Position numbers and translations under genes: made by a program. A model generated the notes under the pieces. It did not search any database. It saw nothing but the letters and a program-made list of their open reading frames with translations, and was not told the DNA's origin. DNA of 64,000 bases from Hybos culiciformis (Eukaryota > Arthropoda > Insecta > Diptera > Hybotidae), in NCBI GenBank assembly GCA_964007475.1, contig OZ023273.1:50097525-50161524 (forward strand), given 5' to 3'. Positions 23,759 through 32,985 of this stretch are shown here, piece after piece (the stretch's first letter is position 1; every line of letters begins with the position of its first letter).

Positions 23759-26533
23759 GAAATACAGTGTATTTACATTAACAGTCAAGGATTAATAAAT
23801 AATTTCAATGAAATTGAATTAATATTAGATAATAAAAATAATATAGACTTTCTGTGTGCTTCGGAAACACACTTAACTGAGTTAGATGAAGGCTCACTGA
23901 TACAGATCGAAAATTATAGATTATTAAGAATAGATAGTAATTCGAGACATACGGGTGGAGTAGCATTCTACATAAAAAAGAATTGGAAAGTAAATAATAT
24001 TAAAAGTTATTCAGTTGATAGTACAGTTTGGTTCATAATGATAAAAGTATCATTAAATGATATATTTTTTCATTTAGCAGGATTATACCGATCACCAAAA
24101 TCATTAAATATGAACTCAAATTTCTTGGATTGGTTTGACAATGTAAGTGATGAAATTGCATTGTACGACAATGTGATATTGATGGGCGACTTTAATATAA
24201 ATTGGTTAAATAATAATAATATAAAAAGTAAAATGAACGAAATAATTTGTGATAATTCATTTAAACAAATAGTTAATGATTATACTAGAATTACAAATGA
24301 ATCACAGACATTGATTGATTGGGTTATTACAAATATTTATGATAATATTAAAGCTGAAGTAGATAATAATAATAAGATCTCAGATCATGAAACATTAAAA
24401 ATAATTATTAAATTAAATACATTTAAAACAGTACAAACAAAAAAAATTAAATATTGTAAATATAATAAGTTACATTTAAGACAAAAAATGTATTGTAGTG
24501 ATATTGCTACAACATATTATGTTAATTGTAATTTAAAAGCAAAAAAATTTAGTGAAAATTTACATAATATTATTGATGAATTTACTGTGGAGAAAACATT
24601 ACAATATAAAAATGAGTGGTATAATAGTGAATTAAGAAGGCTAAAGGTGGAAAAAATAAGACAATATGAAAAATCTAAATTATTAAATATTAATAGTGAA
24701 TGGCAGAAATATAAAAACATTAGAAATCTTTATAAAAATAAATTAAATAAAGCAAAAAACATGTTCACTAAAAATAAAATAGAAAAGTGTACAGATCAAA
24801 AATTAATGTGGAAAAATATTAAAAAATTAGTACTAAAAAAGGACATTAATGAAATTCAAGAAATAGTTTTTGATAATGAAAAATTTGATGATCCATTAGA
24901 AATTGCCAATAAATTTAATAGCTATTTTGTAAAAAGTATTAAAGACATAAATGAAGAAATAAATTCAGTGCAATTCATAAACTTAGTCAGACATAGTGAT
25001 AAAATATTTAAATTTAAAAAAATTAATACTGAAATCTTAGAAAAAACTTTAAAAAATATGAATAAAAAAAATGATCATTATATGGTGAATACTAAAATGA
25101 TTTTAGAGTGTTTTGATATAATAGGACAAAATCTTTTGTCAATAATTAACACATCATTGGAGCATGGAGTTTTCCCGGATATATGGAAAGAATCGATTAT
25201 TGTTCCAATTGAAAAAATCAAAAATACCAAGAATGCAAATGAATATAGGCCAATCAACACAATATCGATAGAATCAAAAATTATTGAAAAGGTAGTAAAT
25301 GAACAATTGAGTGAATATATAGAATCAAACAATTTATTCTCACAGTATCAATCTGGGTTCAGAAAAAAACATAGTTGTGAATCATTATTAAATTTAATAG
25401 TTTTAAACTGGAAATCTGAAATAAATAATAAAAAAGTCATTGTTGCAGTATTTCTAGATCTCAAGCGGGCTTTTGAAACTATAGATAGAGTTATATTATT
25501 AAAAAAATTGAAAAATTATGGTATACAAGAAACAGAATTAGATTGGTTCAAATCATATTTAAATGGTAGAAAACAGAGAACTAAGGTTAATGGATTGGTT
25601 TCAGATGCGATAGAAGTTGTCCTAGGTGTACCGCAGGGTTCAATTCTGGGAGTACTATTGTTTCTGCTATATATCAATGACATGGAATTGGCTATTACTT
25701 TTTCGAAATTGGTTTTGTTTGCAGATGATGCATTGTTATATGTTACTGGTGATTCAGTGGAAGAATGTGTGACGAAAATAAATGATGATCTTCAAAAGTT
25801 GGATGAATGGTTTGAAATGAATAAATTAAAATTAAATATACAAAAAACTAAATGTATGTTTATTAACAGTGACTCAAATATGCAGATAAAAATAAATAAT
25901 GAGGTAATTGGAAAAGTTGAGGAAATTAAATATTTGGGAATAATTATAGATAAAAAATTAAATTTTAAAAATCATATTAATTATGTCTGTAAAAAAATTG
26001 CTAAAAAAATTTATTTTCTGGGTAAAATCAGAAACAAATTATCATTTAAGTCAGCAATTAACATATATAACACCACAGTTAAACCTCATTTAGAATATTG
26101 CTCATCTATATTGTTCATGGTGACAAGAGCGGAAAAGGGAAGAATGCAGAAACTGCAAAACAGAGCCATGAGAATAATTCTCAAAGTTAGCAGATATACA
26201 TCCATCACTCATATGTTGTCAACGTTAAAGTGGTTGAATGTTAACCAGAGGATTATTATGAATGTTCTTGTTATTGTTTATAAGATGAAAAACCAGCTGT
26301 ATCCAAGTTATTTATGTGATAAATTGGTTTTAGTAGAGGATGTGCAACAGTATAATCTGAGAAATGCTTCAGACATTAGATTGAACTTATATAGATGTGG
26401 AAGCGCACAGAATATGCTTATGTACAATAGAATCAAAATTTTTAATGGATTGCAATTAGAAATAAGAAATGAAAGAAACATTAACATTTTTAAAAAAAAA
26501 ATTATTCATTACATAAAAAATAATTTTAGTTAA
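23750..26533 (+). CDS. LINE ORF2: APE endonuclease and reverse transcriptase (927 codons after TAG)
   Basis: This polyprotein nicks target DNA and reverse-transcribes element RNA. Counting from the codon after the ORF1 stop, the endonuclease starts within about 10 residues (Tyr-Ile-Asn-Ser-Gln-Gly-Leu). It continues with Ser-Glu-Thr-His-Leu (catalytic Glu39), Gly-Gly-Val-Ala, GLYRSP, MGDFNINW and a C-terminal Ser-Asp-His. The reverse transcriptase has the YRPIN motif, QSGFRKKHS, LDLKRAFETI, the VPQGSILG motif, the catalytic FADD box (about 25722-25733) and a thumb-like C-terminal region with KLQNRAMRIIL. There is no RNase H and no zinc finger after the RT. The frame is continuous to TAA at 26531-26533. 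An ATG-only start (24038) would remove the first part of the nuclease, so I place the functional start upstream via readthrough. Jockey/CR1-group membership is by motif recognition. Confidence 0.92.
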   Translation, partial: QLNEIQCIYINSQGLINNFNEIELILDNKNNIDFLCASETHLTELDEGSLIQIENYRLLRIDSNSRHTGGVAFYIKKNWKVNNIKSYSVDSTVWFIMIKVSLNDIFFHLAGLYRSPKSLNMNSNFLDWFDNVSDEIALYDNVILMGDFNINWLNNNNIKSKMNEIICDNSFKQIVNDYTRITNESQTLIDWVITNIYDNIKAEVDNNNKISDHETLKIIIKLNTFKTVQTKKIKYCKYNKLHLRQKMYCSDIATTYYVNCNLKAKKFSENLHNIIDEFTVEKTLQYKNEWYNSELRRLKVEKIRQYEKSKLLNINSEWQKYKNIRNLYKNKLNKAKNMFTKNKIEKCTDQKLMWKNIKKLVLKKDINEIQEIVFDNEKFDDPLEIANKFNSYFVKSIKDINEEINSVQFINLVRHSDKIFKFKKINTEILEKTLKNMNKKNDHYMVNTKMILECFDIIGQNLLSIINTSLEHGVFPDIWKESIIVPIEKIKNTKNANEYRPINTISIESKIIEKVVNEQLSEYIESNNLFSQYQSGFRKKHSCESLLNLIVLNWKSEINNKKVIVAVFLDLKRAFETIDRVILLKKLKNYGIQETELDWFKSYLNGRKQRTKVNGLVSDAIEVVLGVPQGSILGVLLFLLYINDMELAITFSKLVLFADDALLYVTGDSVEECVTKINDDLQKLDEWFEMNKLKLNIQKTKCMFINSDSNMQIKINNEVIGKVEEIKYLGIIIDKKLNFKNHINYVCKKIAKKIYFLGKIRNKLSFKSAINIYNTTVKPHLEYCSSILFMVTRAEKGRMQKLQNRAMRIILKVSRYTSITHMLSTLKWLNVNQRIIMNVLVIVYKMKNQLYPSYLCDKLVLVEDVQQYNLRNASDIRLNLYRCGSAQNMLMYNRIKIFNGLQLEIRNERNINIFKKKIIHYIKNNFS

Positions 26534-26574
26534 ATTTTATTGATGTAGATATTATATAGTTTGATGAAATCTAA

Positions 26575-26577
<3 letters not shown>

Positions 26578-26609
<32 letters not shown>

Positions 26610-26664
26610 TAAATTAAATAATAGTTTAAATAAGCTAAATAAATGAAATAAATAAATAAATAAA
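26578..26664 (+). other. LINE 3' end: A28 run and AAAT-type tail
   Basis: A 28-nt A run begins 45 nt after the ORF2 stop. It is followed by about 30 nt of AT-rich sequence and then AATAAATGAAATAAATAAATA. The second tail resembles the 3' tail of the LINE at about 61940-61970. Two tail-like tracts could mean an internal A tract plus the true microsatellite 3' terminus. Confidence 0.7.
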
Positions 26665-26880
26665 AATTTCATTTCAGATTTAATTTTTATAGAATTAGAA
26701 TATAGAATTAGAATATAGAATATAAACGAAAACATTATTCAAAAGTTGGAGAGAGCACGAAAAAATAAATTTTAATTTCGGAATTCGCTGGGAAATTTTC
26801 GGAATTCGAAACTATATTATGAAAACGAATTCCGGAATTCTCGAATTTCGAATTTCGAATGTGCAATCCCTATGCATAAT

Positions 26881-28427
26881 GTACAAAATTTAAATTAAAG
26901 AACAAAAAAAATTGTTGCTCTTGGATTTTCATTCTATCAAACCTACTTTATATTTATGTATTTACATATTTTGTTTCAGAAGCATACAAGTTTCATGTTT
27001 GTTTTGGGCAAAAAATTATGAAAATTTATATGAATTATGTAAACATTTTTATGAATTATAATACTATTAGAAACAAAATATTGCATTAGAAAATTATTCA
27101 AAACCCTTTATTTACATTTACTATTTACATTTACAGATTGATTGAGGTATTGTTTTTGTTTATGTAAAACCTTAACCAAAATCTTAAAACTTATAATTCA
27201 AAATCAACTGTAATAAAAGTTAAAAGATAAGAGGATTGGATTAAACGCACTTCGCGATTAGCCTGAATACTTACACTGCCGGCGCCGCCAAATTATATTA
27301 ATAAAACTTTGATTGTTAACACTTTAATCCTGAAATAGTGAAATCTATTAAAAATCTAAAAACTTATAATTCAAACTCAATTGTGATACAATTTAAAAAA
27401 TATGACGATTAAGATTTCCTGGAGCAGCGAACTTCTATTTCAAACGTTGGCTTAAAGTATGAATACTTATAGATCGCTGCCTGTTCGAATTGATAAATTT
27501 TTTATAATTAAATCTTAAAAACCTAAAACGTAGATAGTGTCTAATTTAGATTTAAATATAAGAATATTTATTATTTATATGAAAAAAATTAGAAAAAAAT
27601 TAATTTTATCAAATAAAATAAAGGATCTAAAATAAATTAAAACTCAACACGTAATCAGGATAAAACAAAATAGGTATATTTACATAATATGTATTTTCCC
27701 TTTAATATGATTATATGCTTCAATTATTTTTCCCTTTTTATTAGAAAATTTTTTTTTGATTTTTCAGCATAAAAACGAAAACAAAAATAAAACATAAAAA
27801 AATTATTCAAATAAAACTTTAAAAGTCAATAATTTCTCGACAAAAGCAAATTAAATCCTAAAATTGATAAGAAAAAATGTATAAATTTAAAAAAATAAAA
27901 ACAATTTGAACAAAATGTTTTAAATTCTGTCAGTCAACATCTAATATGAATTACAATGGCAAAAAAGGTGTTTTTTTTTGTTGATTAAATTTTTGGGATT
28001 AAATTCAAGCTCAAAAAATAATTGTAAATATGTAAAGAGAAATTTTGGATTGTATTTATAAATTAAATTATTAAAATTAAATTATACTTAGAAATTAGAT
28101 TATAAAAAAAAAAAAAAAACAATAGTTTTTATTCTAAAACCTTTGCATGGTAGGCTTCGGCTTTTTATTGCTAATTTTTGATTTGTTGACTATTCAGATG
28201 TATCACATTCAATTGAATCATTTACTAAATTAAATTCTAGGAAAATCGTTTCCCGAAACTTGGGAGATTTTTCACAAAAGTGACAATGAGATTTTTCCCA
28301 AAAGTGACAATGACGAATATGACAATCCCGAATAAATCAAAGTTCCGGAGACGGAAATCATCAAACAATTCCATAATTTTTTAGAATAATTTATCCTTTG
28401 CCAGATGGATTTATTTGTTTTTTATAA
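26881..28427. other. AT-rich intergenic DNA
   Basis: No genes or RNAs are visible. Two loosely similar stretches (about 27180-27290 and 27340-27480) share words such as CTTATAATTCAAA and AATACTTA, suggesting an old duplication. Otherwise nothing is recognised. Confidence 0.45.
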
Positions 28428-28945
28428 CGTTTTCTTGGGCGAAGTGCAATAACTCATCGGTACTTACCTCATCGGTCGATTTTGGATAAGTTATATCCAT
28501 TTTAACTCATCCGAAAATTGGCCGATGAGTTATTTCCTTTGGAATGACATAACTCTTCCACCTCAATGCTTATTTGTGACAAACACTACGGTACTAATTC
28601 CTTGGCCGATGATTGGACTCATTTTTGTGTTAGCATTAGAGGGAGTGTCCCAGAACGAGAAAAGGGGGCGGCCCCTTCTCGCGTTCTGGGACACTCCCAA
28701 TACTGCTAACACAAAAATGGGGCCAATCAGGTCGGTAAATGTAATGTATTTATCTTATCGGCCAATGAGTAAATACCCAAGTTTTTATCACGAATCACAA
28801 ATAAGCATTGAGTTGGATGAGTTATGTCATTCCAAAGGATATAACTCATCGGCCAATTTTCGGATGAGTTAAAATGGATATAACTTATCCAAAATCGACC
28901 GATGAGTTAAGTACCGATGAGTTATTGCGCGGACCCGTTTTCTTG
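28428..28945. mobile_element. ~500-bp foldback element with 10-bp flanking direct repeats
   Basis: The element 28438-28935 is almost wholly palindromic. The outer arms (about 28446-28600 and 28775-28928) share GCAATAACTCATCGGTACTTA and GGCCGATGAGTTAT. The inner arms share GTGTTAGCA and AGTGTCCCAGAACG, and meet at a GC-rich centre near 28669. An indel in the right arm shifts the outer pairing. The flanks carry the identical 10-mer CGTTTTCTTG (28428-28437 and 28936-28945), consistent with a 9- to 10-bp target duplication. The terminal bases are GG at both ends. No transposase is present. The 115-codon frame across it is a by-product of the palindrome. Confidence 0.8.
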
Positions 28946-29607
28946 TTTATGCTTTGTTTTTAAGATAAGTTTTGTATACCACTATCCATTATCCGATTGA
29001 CTATAAATTTTACACTTAGACTTACTTCAACTGATAAAACAATTTCCAATTATCAACTGAAGTGTAATTGAATAAAATAATTAATTTAATTTTATGTATG
29101 GAGCAAAACTAATACATTTCTCGTTGTCTATCCATTAGAGATTTTATACATGATGGTTGCTCATGCATTTTATCTTTAATGTAATAATACTAAAAAGAGT
29201 TAAATAAAATATAGAAAAAAAAACTTTTTAAAACCACGTTTCTAAACATCGATAAGAAGGAAAAAATAATTATTTTACGTCATCAAATGTTATAATTTTC
29301 TTTCTTATGACGGACGCAGTGAATAACGTAATCCATCACGTCTATGCCATTTAGACGAGAATGGAATTCAGCACTACACTACCCACACAATATTTTTTTT
29401 TTCTTAAAGACGATGCTGAAAAACTTGATTTTTAAAAAGTTTATTTTATATATTTTATTTTAAAAATGTTTAAGTTTTTTTTTTAATTGTCATTATGAAT
29501 TTTAACAGAAAGAATAGTCTAAATTTTGTATACGCATAAATTGCATGATTGTTTGAAAATTAAAAATCAATAATACTAAACTAAAAAGTTTCAAGATTAT
29601 AAATTTG
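28946..29607. other. AT-rich intergenic DNA
   Basis: Nothing coding is visible. A slightly more complex stretch at about 29270-29390 (GACGGACGCAGTG, TAATCCATCACG) has no recognised identity. Confidence 0.45.
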
Positions 29608-30148
29608 TTAAGAGCCCTCATTGTGAAAAATTGCAAAAAATTGGTCTTAGTTTGGCTTTGATTGTAGGGTTACTGCAATCTAGACTGAAGTGATTTTTTG
29701 ATATGTTAGAGAGTATATAACTGGCTCCAGGGTAGGTGAGGCGGATTTTTTAAATTTTGAGTTTTTTGGCCCAAAGGAGCCTTTAAAAAACTTGAACACA
29801 TTTGCTTGGATTCTGAAGTAAAGGAAAAAGATAATAAAAAATCTCAAACGCAGAAATAAAGCTAAAATACCACTCTCCAGGGCTGGTGACGTGAATTTCT
29901 TTAATTTCCTAACCAATTTTTAATTAATTTCATTTATTTCTAAGAATTTGTTAATTTTTTTGATAAATTACAGTTTCTGCACAGAAATCAAATTCAAATA
30001 AAGTTTTGTGATTTTCTGGTAGAGGTGTTTTTCGTACAATTTTTGTCGCATTTTTCACGGCCGTTTATTTTCTGTAAAATAAAACAAAAAAAACTGCAAA
30101 AATAGAAAACAGAAATAGAAAACAGAATTTCAAGTGGAGGGCTCTTAA
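29608..30148 (+). mobile_element. TTAA-flanked MITE, copy 1 (533 bp)
   Basis: The element 29612-30144 has the terminal inverted repeat GAGCCCTC...GAGGGCTC and is bounded by TTAA on each side, the target duplication used by piggyBac-like and some other transposons. A second copy lies at 49861-50402 in the opposite orientation and is highly similar along its whole length. Two internal segments (about 29721-29760 and 29875-29912) are imperfect direct repeats with the word CTCCAGGG. A 78-codon minus-strand frame (29680-29916) is partly preserved in the second copy, but it is interrupted there and shows no recognised domain, so I treat it as non-coding. Confidence 0.85.
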
Positions 30149-31581
30149 ATAAATTCTTAAAAAATTAAAAAATTGTTTATATGATTAAATACTGTCAAAA
30201 GTATATACAAATTTATTAAGACCTTTATGAATGATGTATGTACATAAAATTTAATAAATAAATTTTCAATTTTATCCTTAAATATATATTTTTTTTTTAC
30301 TTGAAATATAATATGATATAATATCTACAGATTTTTTTTTTGTTAATATAATAAATAAAATAATAAAAAAAACCTCGAAAAAGAACCTCAATAAATTTTA
30401 ATTAAAGCACTTCACTTTTCTGTAAAATTGTTTTTCCTTCTTTTATTCGATAAAAATATTGAAAACCACTCGAAAATTTTTTTTATATATGACTTCACAA
30501 TTATTATTAGCTGTATTTTTCATTAAAATTGAAAACACGGAATTTTTATATATGTATTTTCAATAAATATTCGTCCGTCATAATAAGTGCAATCTTATAC
30601 ATCTAGGCTGAAGCAAGATATTCTAGATTTCGAGCTTAAGACTCTTACCAAGGATTTTGACTGGTAGTATTTGACTGCATTATTGAATTGGAATATGCGT
30701 ATATTGTAAATTGTGACCAAGAAATCTTGCAAGTATATGTTGAAAACGGGGCCAATACTCCCTTTATGTATCTCTTTATATGTTGTTTTGATTTGTGGAT
30801 TTATTTTCTTTTTATGGATCCTTTTTGGCTAAATTAATTAAATTTTTTTTACATAGTTAAGAATGAACTTGCTTTTTGTTTTATTTTGGATTAAAAAATA
30901 ATTTGCTAATGAAAAAAAAAAAAAAAGCGTAAACTAATTACAATCCTTACATGGTGCCATGCTAAAAAGACTAACGAAATTAAACCTAATAGGTTTTATA
31001 AAGCCTAATTCGCCGATTTTTTATATTAGGTTTTATTTCTCACCTGAATGTGTCGATGTGGGGCAACGATTTAAAGTTTAACATCCAAAAATTGTATAAC
31101 TGAACTTAACATTAAGGCGGTATTTACGGCTCACTTTTTAAGGACGTTTGACTTATAAAAATCGATTCATTTCAGTCAGTTTCATATAAGTGGCTTATAA
31201 CTTAAAACTTCGAACTTTGTGTTATCTTGAAAAAATGGGAGGTCAGCGTTCCACGTCACTTTCCCATATTTGGTTCAAACTTTTTGAATTTCAACATTCA
31301 TCCAATCCTTTTTAAAAGGTGACATAAATGTGAAATTTTATTCTAGACACAAATCTTTCATTTCAAACATCCGTATCACTACAGAATATTTTATAAAAAG
31401 CAGAAGATGAAGAAAATTAAATTAGTTTTTCTTTCAAATTTAACAGACCAGCTAAGGTAATGTCAACAAGTATACAATTTTATGAATGATTCATTTTTTT
31501 TTTTCTCCAAACTAAAATTGTATTAAAATTATTTTGCTATTTGAATTTTTTTTTGCCTTCTCATTATTCAAAATCAAATTA
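30149..31581. other. AT-rich intergenic DNA up to the assembly gap
   Basis: Mostly A/T runs. About 30930-31330 is less AT-biased (CGATGTGGGGCAACG, GGGAGGTCAGCG), without a recognisable reading frame or RNA. It might be part of an unrecognised repeat or untranslated sequence. Confidence 0.4.
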
Positions 31582-31781
31582 NNNNNNNNNNNNNNNNNNN
31601 NNNNNNNNNNNNNNNNNNNNNNNNNNNNNNNNNNNNNNNNNNNNNNNNNNNNNNNNNNNNNNNNNNNNNNNNNNNNNNNNNNNNNNNNNNNNNNNNNNNN
31701 NNNNNNNNNNNNNNNNNNNNNNNNNNNNNNNNNNNNNNNNNNNNNNNNNNNNNNNNNNNNNNNNNNNNNNNNNNNNNNNNN
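31582..31781. other. Assembly gap (200 N)
   Basis: Exactly 200 N characters. The round number suggests a scaffolding placeholder rather than a measured gap size. Translations across it are meaningless. Confidence 0.98.
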
Positions 31782-32307
31782 ATAAAGATCCGATAGACGA
31801 GCATTTATTACATCGAGTATTTTCTATACATTCAAAATATTTAGATAAGGATCAGTTCAATATACCTAGATCAGGTTTTTTCGTTTCTACAAATCTTTAA
31901 TTTCTTTAATGTCCTGTAAAAGTAACAGTTTCATAATAATTCTCATATTTTAAAATAATGTCCTATAATGTATTTCTATCATTTTTCAACTTTACTATTC
32001 TAAATTTTTATATGGGATAAGTTATTAATTTCATTCTTAAGAAAAAAAAACAAAAACATTCAAGAAATTTTATTATATTTTTAATATGCGAAATGTCGAA
32101 AGCAAAAGAAAATAATAATCTTTAAATCCATAATAATGGCTATTGTTTTATTATGACATCAGTTGATACTGATAGCTTCGGAACATATCATGTATCTACA
32201 CACAGGCACACCATCTGAAGTGAATATGTACTATCAAAAAGAATATTTATATCGTACTTAGCTAGTTGGGCATATAATAAATAAATTAGTCCAAACAAAA
32301 TTTTTTT
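31782..32307. other. AT-rich intergenic DNA
   Basis: No coding or RNA feature is recognised between the gap and the SINE-like cluster. Confidence 0.45.
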
Positions 32308-32400
32308 GAAGTTTATACTTCTTTAGCGGCGTTTGAAGGAATTTGGTAGAGGGTAAAAATCCATTTTCATATAGAATTTTTCTGAGAATCGTCATCATTT
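32308..32400 (+). repeat. Third GAAGT/ACTTC hairpin-motif repeat with adjacent stem-loop
   Basis: GAAGTTTATACTTCTTTAGCG at 32308-32328 matches the motifs at 649 and 20224. Downstream, TTTTTCTGAGAA (about 32377-32388) pairs with TTCTCAGAAAAA (about 32400-32412), forming a short hairpin. It lies immediately upstream of the tRNA-like units. Confidence 0.45.
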
Positions 32401-32424
32401 TTCTCAGAAAAATTAGAATAAGAA

Positions 32425-32545
32425 TACTTATTTTTTTATTATATTTAAGAAACCCAATATCATATGGACAATATGGCTTAGTGGCTAGAACATCGGACTG
32501 TAAGTCTGAAGGTGCCTGGTTCGATTCCCAATGAAAAGATTTTTT
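32425..32545 (+). ncRNA. tRNA-derived SINE-like unit with A and B boxes
   Basis: An A-box-like word TGGCTTAGTGG (32474-32484) and a B-box GGTTCGATTCC (32518-32528) lie 44 nt apart, as in a tRNA gene. A 5-bp anticodon stem closes a 7-nt loop with GTA (Tyr) in the anticodon position. The acceptor and T-stems do not pair properly, so it is not a functional tRNA. It is followed by a T run (a possible Pol III terminator). The shared upstream sequence TTATATTT-AGAAA-CC with the second copy shows that the mobile unit is longer than the tRNA part. I infer a tRNA-derived SINE or a tRNA pseudogene. Confidence 0.65.
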
Positions 32546-32629
32546 TTTAATTACAAGCAAAAAAATTACATATTCTACCAATAAAAAAATTATGTTCAAA
32601 AAAATTAAAAATTATTATGTTCAAAAAAA

Positions 32630-32750
32630 TTAAAAAAAAAATGTATTCATTGGGGGGAATCGAACCTGACACCTTCACTCTTATAGTCCGATGTTCTAGC
32701 CACCAAGCCATATAGCCCATATGATTTTGGATTTCTAAAATATAATAAAA
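32630..32750 (-). ncRNA. Second tRNA-like unit, inverted relative to the first
   Basis: On the minus strand the B-box-like GGTTCGATTCC (32656-32666) and the A-box region TGGCTTGGTGGCTAGA (32695-32710) are present. The anticodon-loop triplet is ATA and its stem is degraded. Upstream and downstream sequences match those of the 32425 copy, including the T run. The two units therefore form an inverted pair with about an 85-bp spacer. The open frames through both units are not protein genes. Confidence 0.65.
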
Positions 32751-32755
32751 AAAAA

Positions 32756-32985
32756 ACACACGAAGCAGTCATAGAACTGCCTACAGAAGTTTATACTTAA
32801 ACAATTTAAACTATGAAATAACAGTGGCTACAAATGACAGTACAAAATGTGAATTAAAATATTTTTATTTTAATTTACACTTTGTACTCAGCAGCCTATC
32901 ATTTGTAGCCACTGTTATTTCATAGTTTATTTTTTAAGTATAAACTTCTGTAGGCAGTTCTATGACTGCTTCGTGTGTTTTTTTT
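32756..32985. repeat. Near-perfect ~110-bp-arm hairpin
   Basis: The left arm (about 32756-32869) and right arm (about 32871-32982) are reverse complements. Shared words are ACACACGAAGCAGTCATAG, GAAGTTTATACTT and CAGTGGCTACAAATG. There is almost no loop. It contains the same GAAGT-TATACTT word as the motif at 32308, so it may belong to the same composite repeat as the tRNA-like pair. Confidence 0.85.

Larger units (their letters stand above)
22481..26664 (+). mobile_element. Jockey/CR1-group non-LTR retrotransposon, apparently intact coding region
   Basis: This LINE has ORF1 (PHD finger, coiled coil, zinc knuckles) and ORF2 (APE-type endonuclease plus reverse transcriptase) in one frame, separated by a single TAG. 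The 3' region has a 28-A run (26578-26605), then a short AT-rich segment and a terminal TAAATAAATGAAATAAATAAATA tail to about 26664. The 5' boundary lies in an A-rich stretch upstream of 22559 and is uncertain. I could not define a target-site duplication. It is inserted in the hAT element in antisense to the transposase remnant. The absence of frameshifts over about 1,325 codons suggests a young insertion. Confidence 0.9.
21777..26880 (-). mobile_element. hAT element with 8-bp target duplication, split by a LINE
   Basis: The element spans 21785-26872. Its terminal inverted repeats are TAGGGATTGCAAAT (21785) and, at the other end inverted, TAGGGATTGCACAT. It is flanked by perfect 8-bp duplications TGCATAAT (21777-21784 and 26873-26880), the length diagnostic of the hAT superfamily. 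Subterminal GGAATTCGGAATTCG words occur at both ends. The only transposase remnant is a C-terminal piece on the minus strand (22125-22390). About 4.1 kb of the interior is an inserted LINE. Without it the hAT body is only about 0.9 kb, so the element is an internally deleted, non-autonomous copy. Confidence 0.9.

Noticed and set aside
24517..25332. Antisense frames of 67 and 84 codons within LINE ORF2
   Set aside because: They are shadows of the A-rich sense coding sequence, with no motifs.
28525..28872. 115-codon frame as a gene
   Set aside because: It lies wholly inside a palindromic foldback, and its sequence is determined by the inverted arms.
29680..29916. 78-codon protein encoded by the TTAA MITE
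   Set aside because: The second copy has in-frame breaks and no domain is recognisable. The shared sequence is explained by element homology.
31534..31900. Frames spanning the gap
   Set aside because: They consist mostly of undetermined residues from 200 N.
32425..32750. Functional tRNA-Tyr genes
   Set aside because: A and B boxes and, in one copy, an anticodon stem are present, but the acceptor and T stems do not pair and the second copy has a broken anticodon stem. A tRNA-derived repeat fits better.
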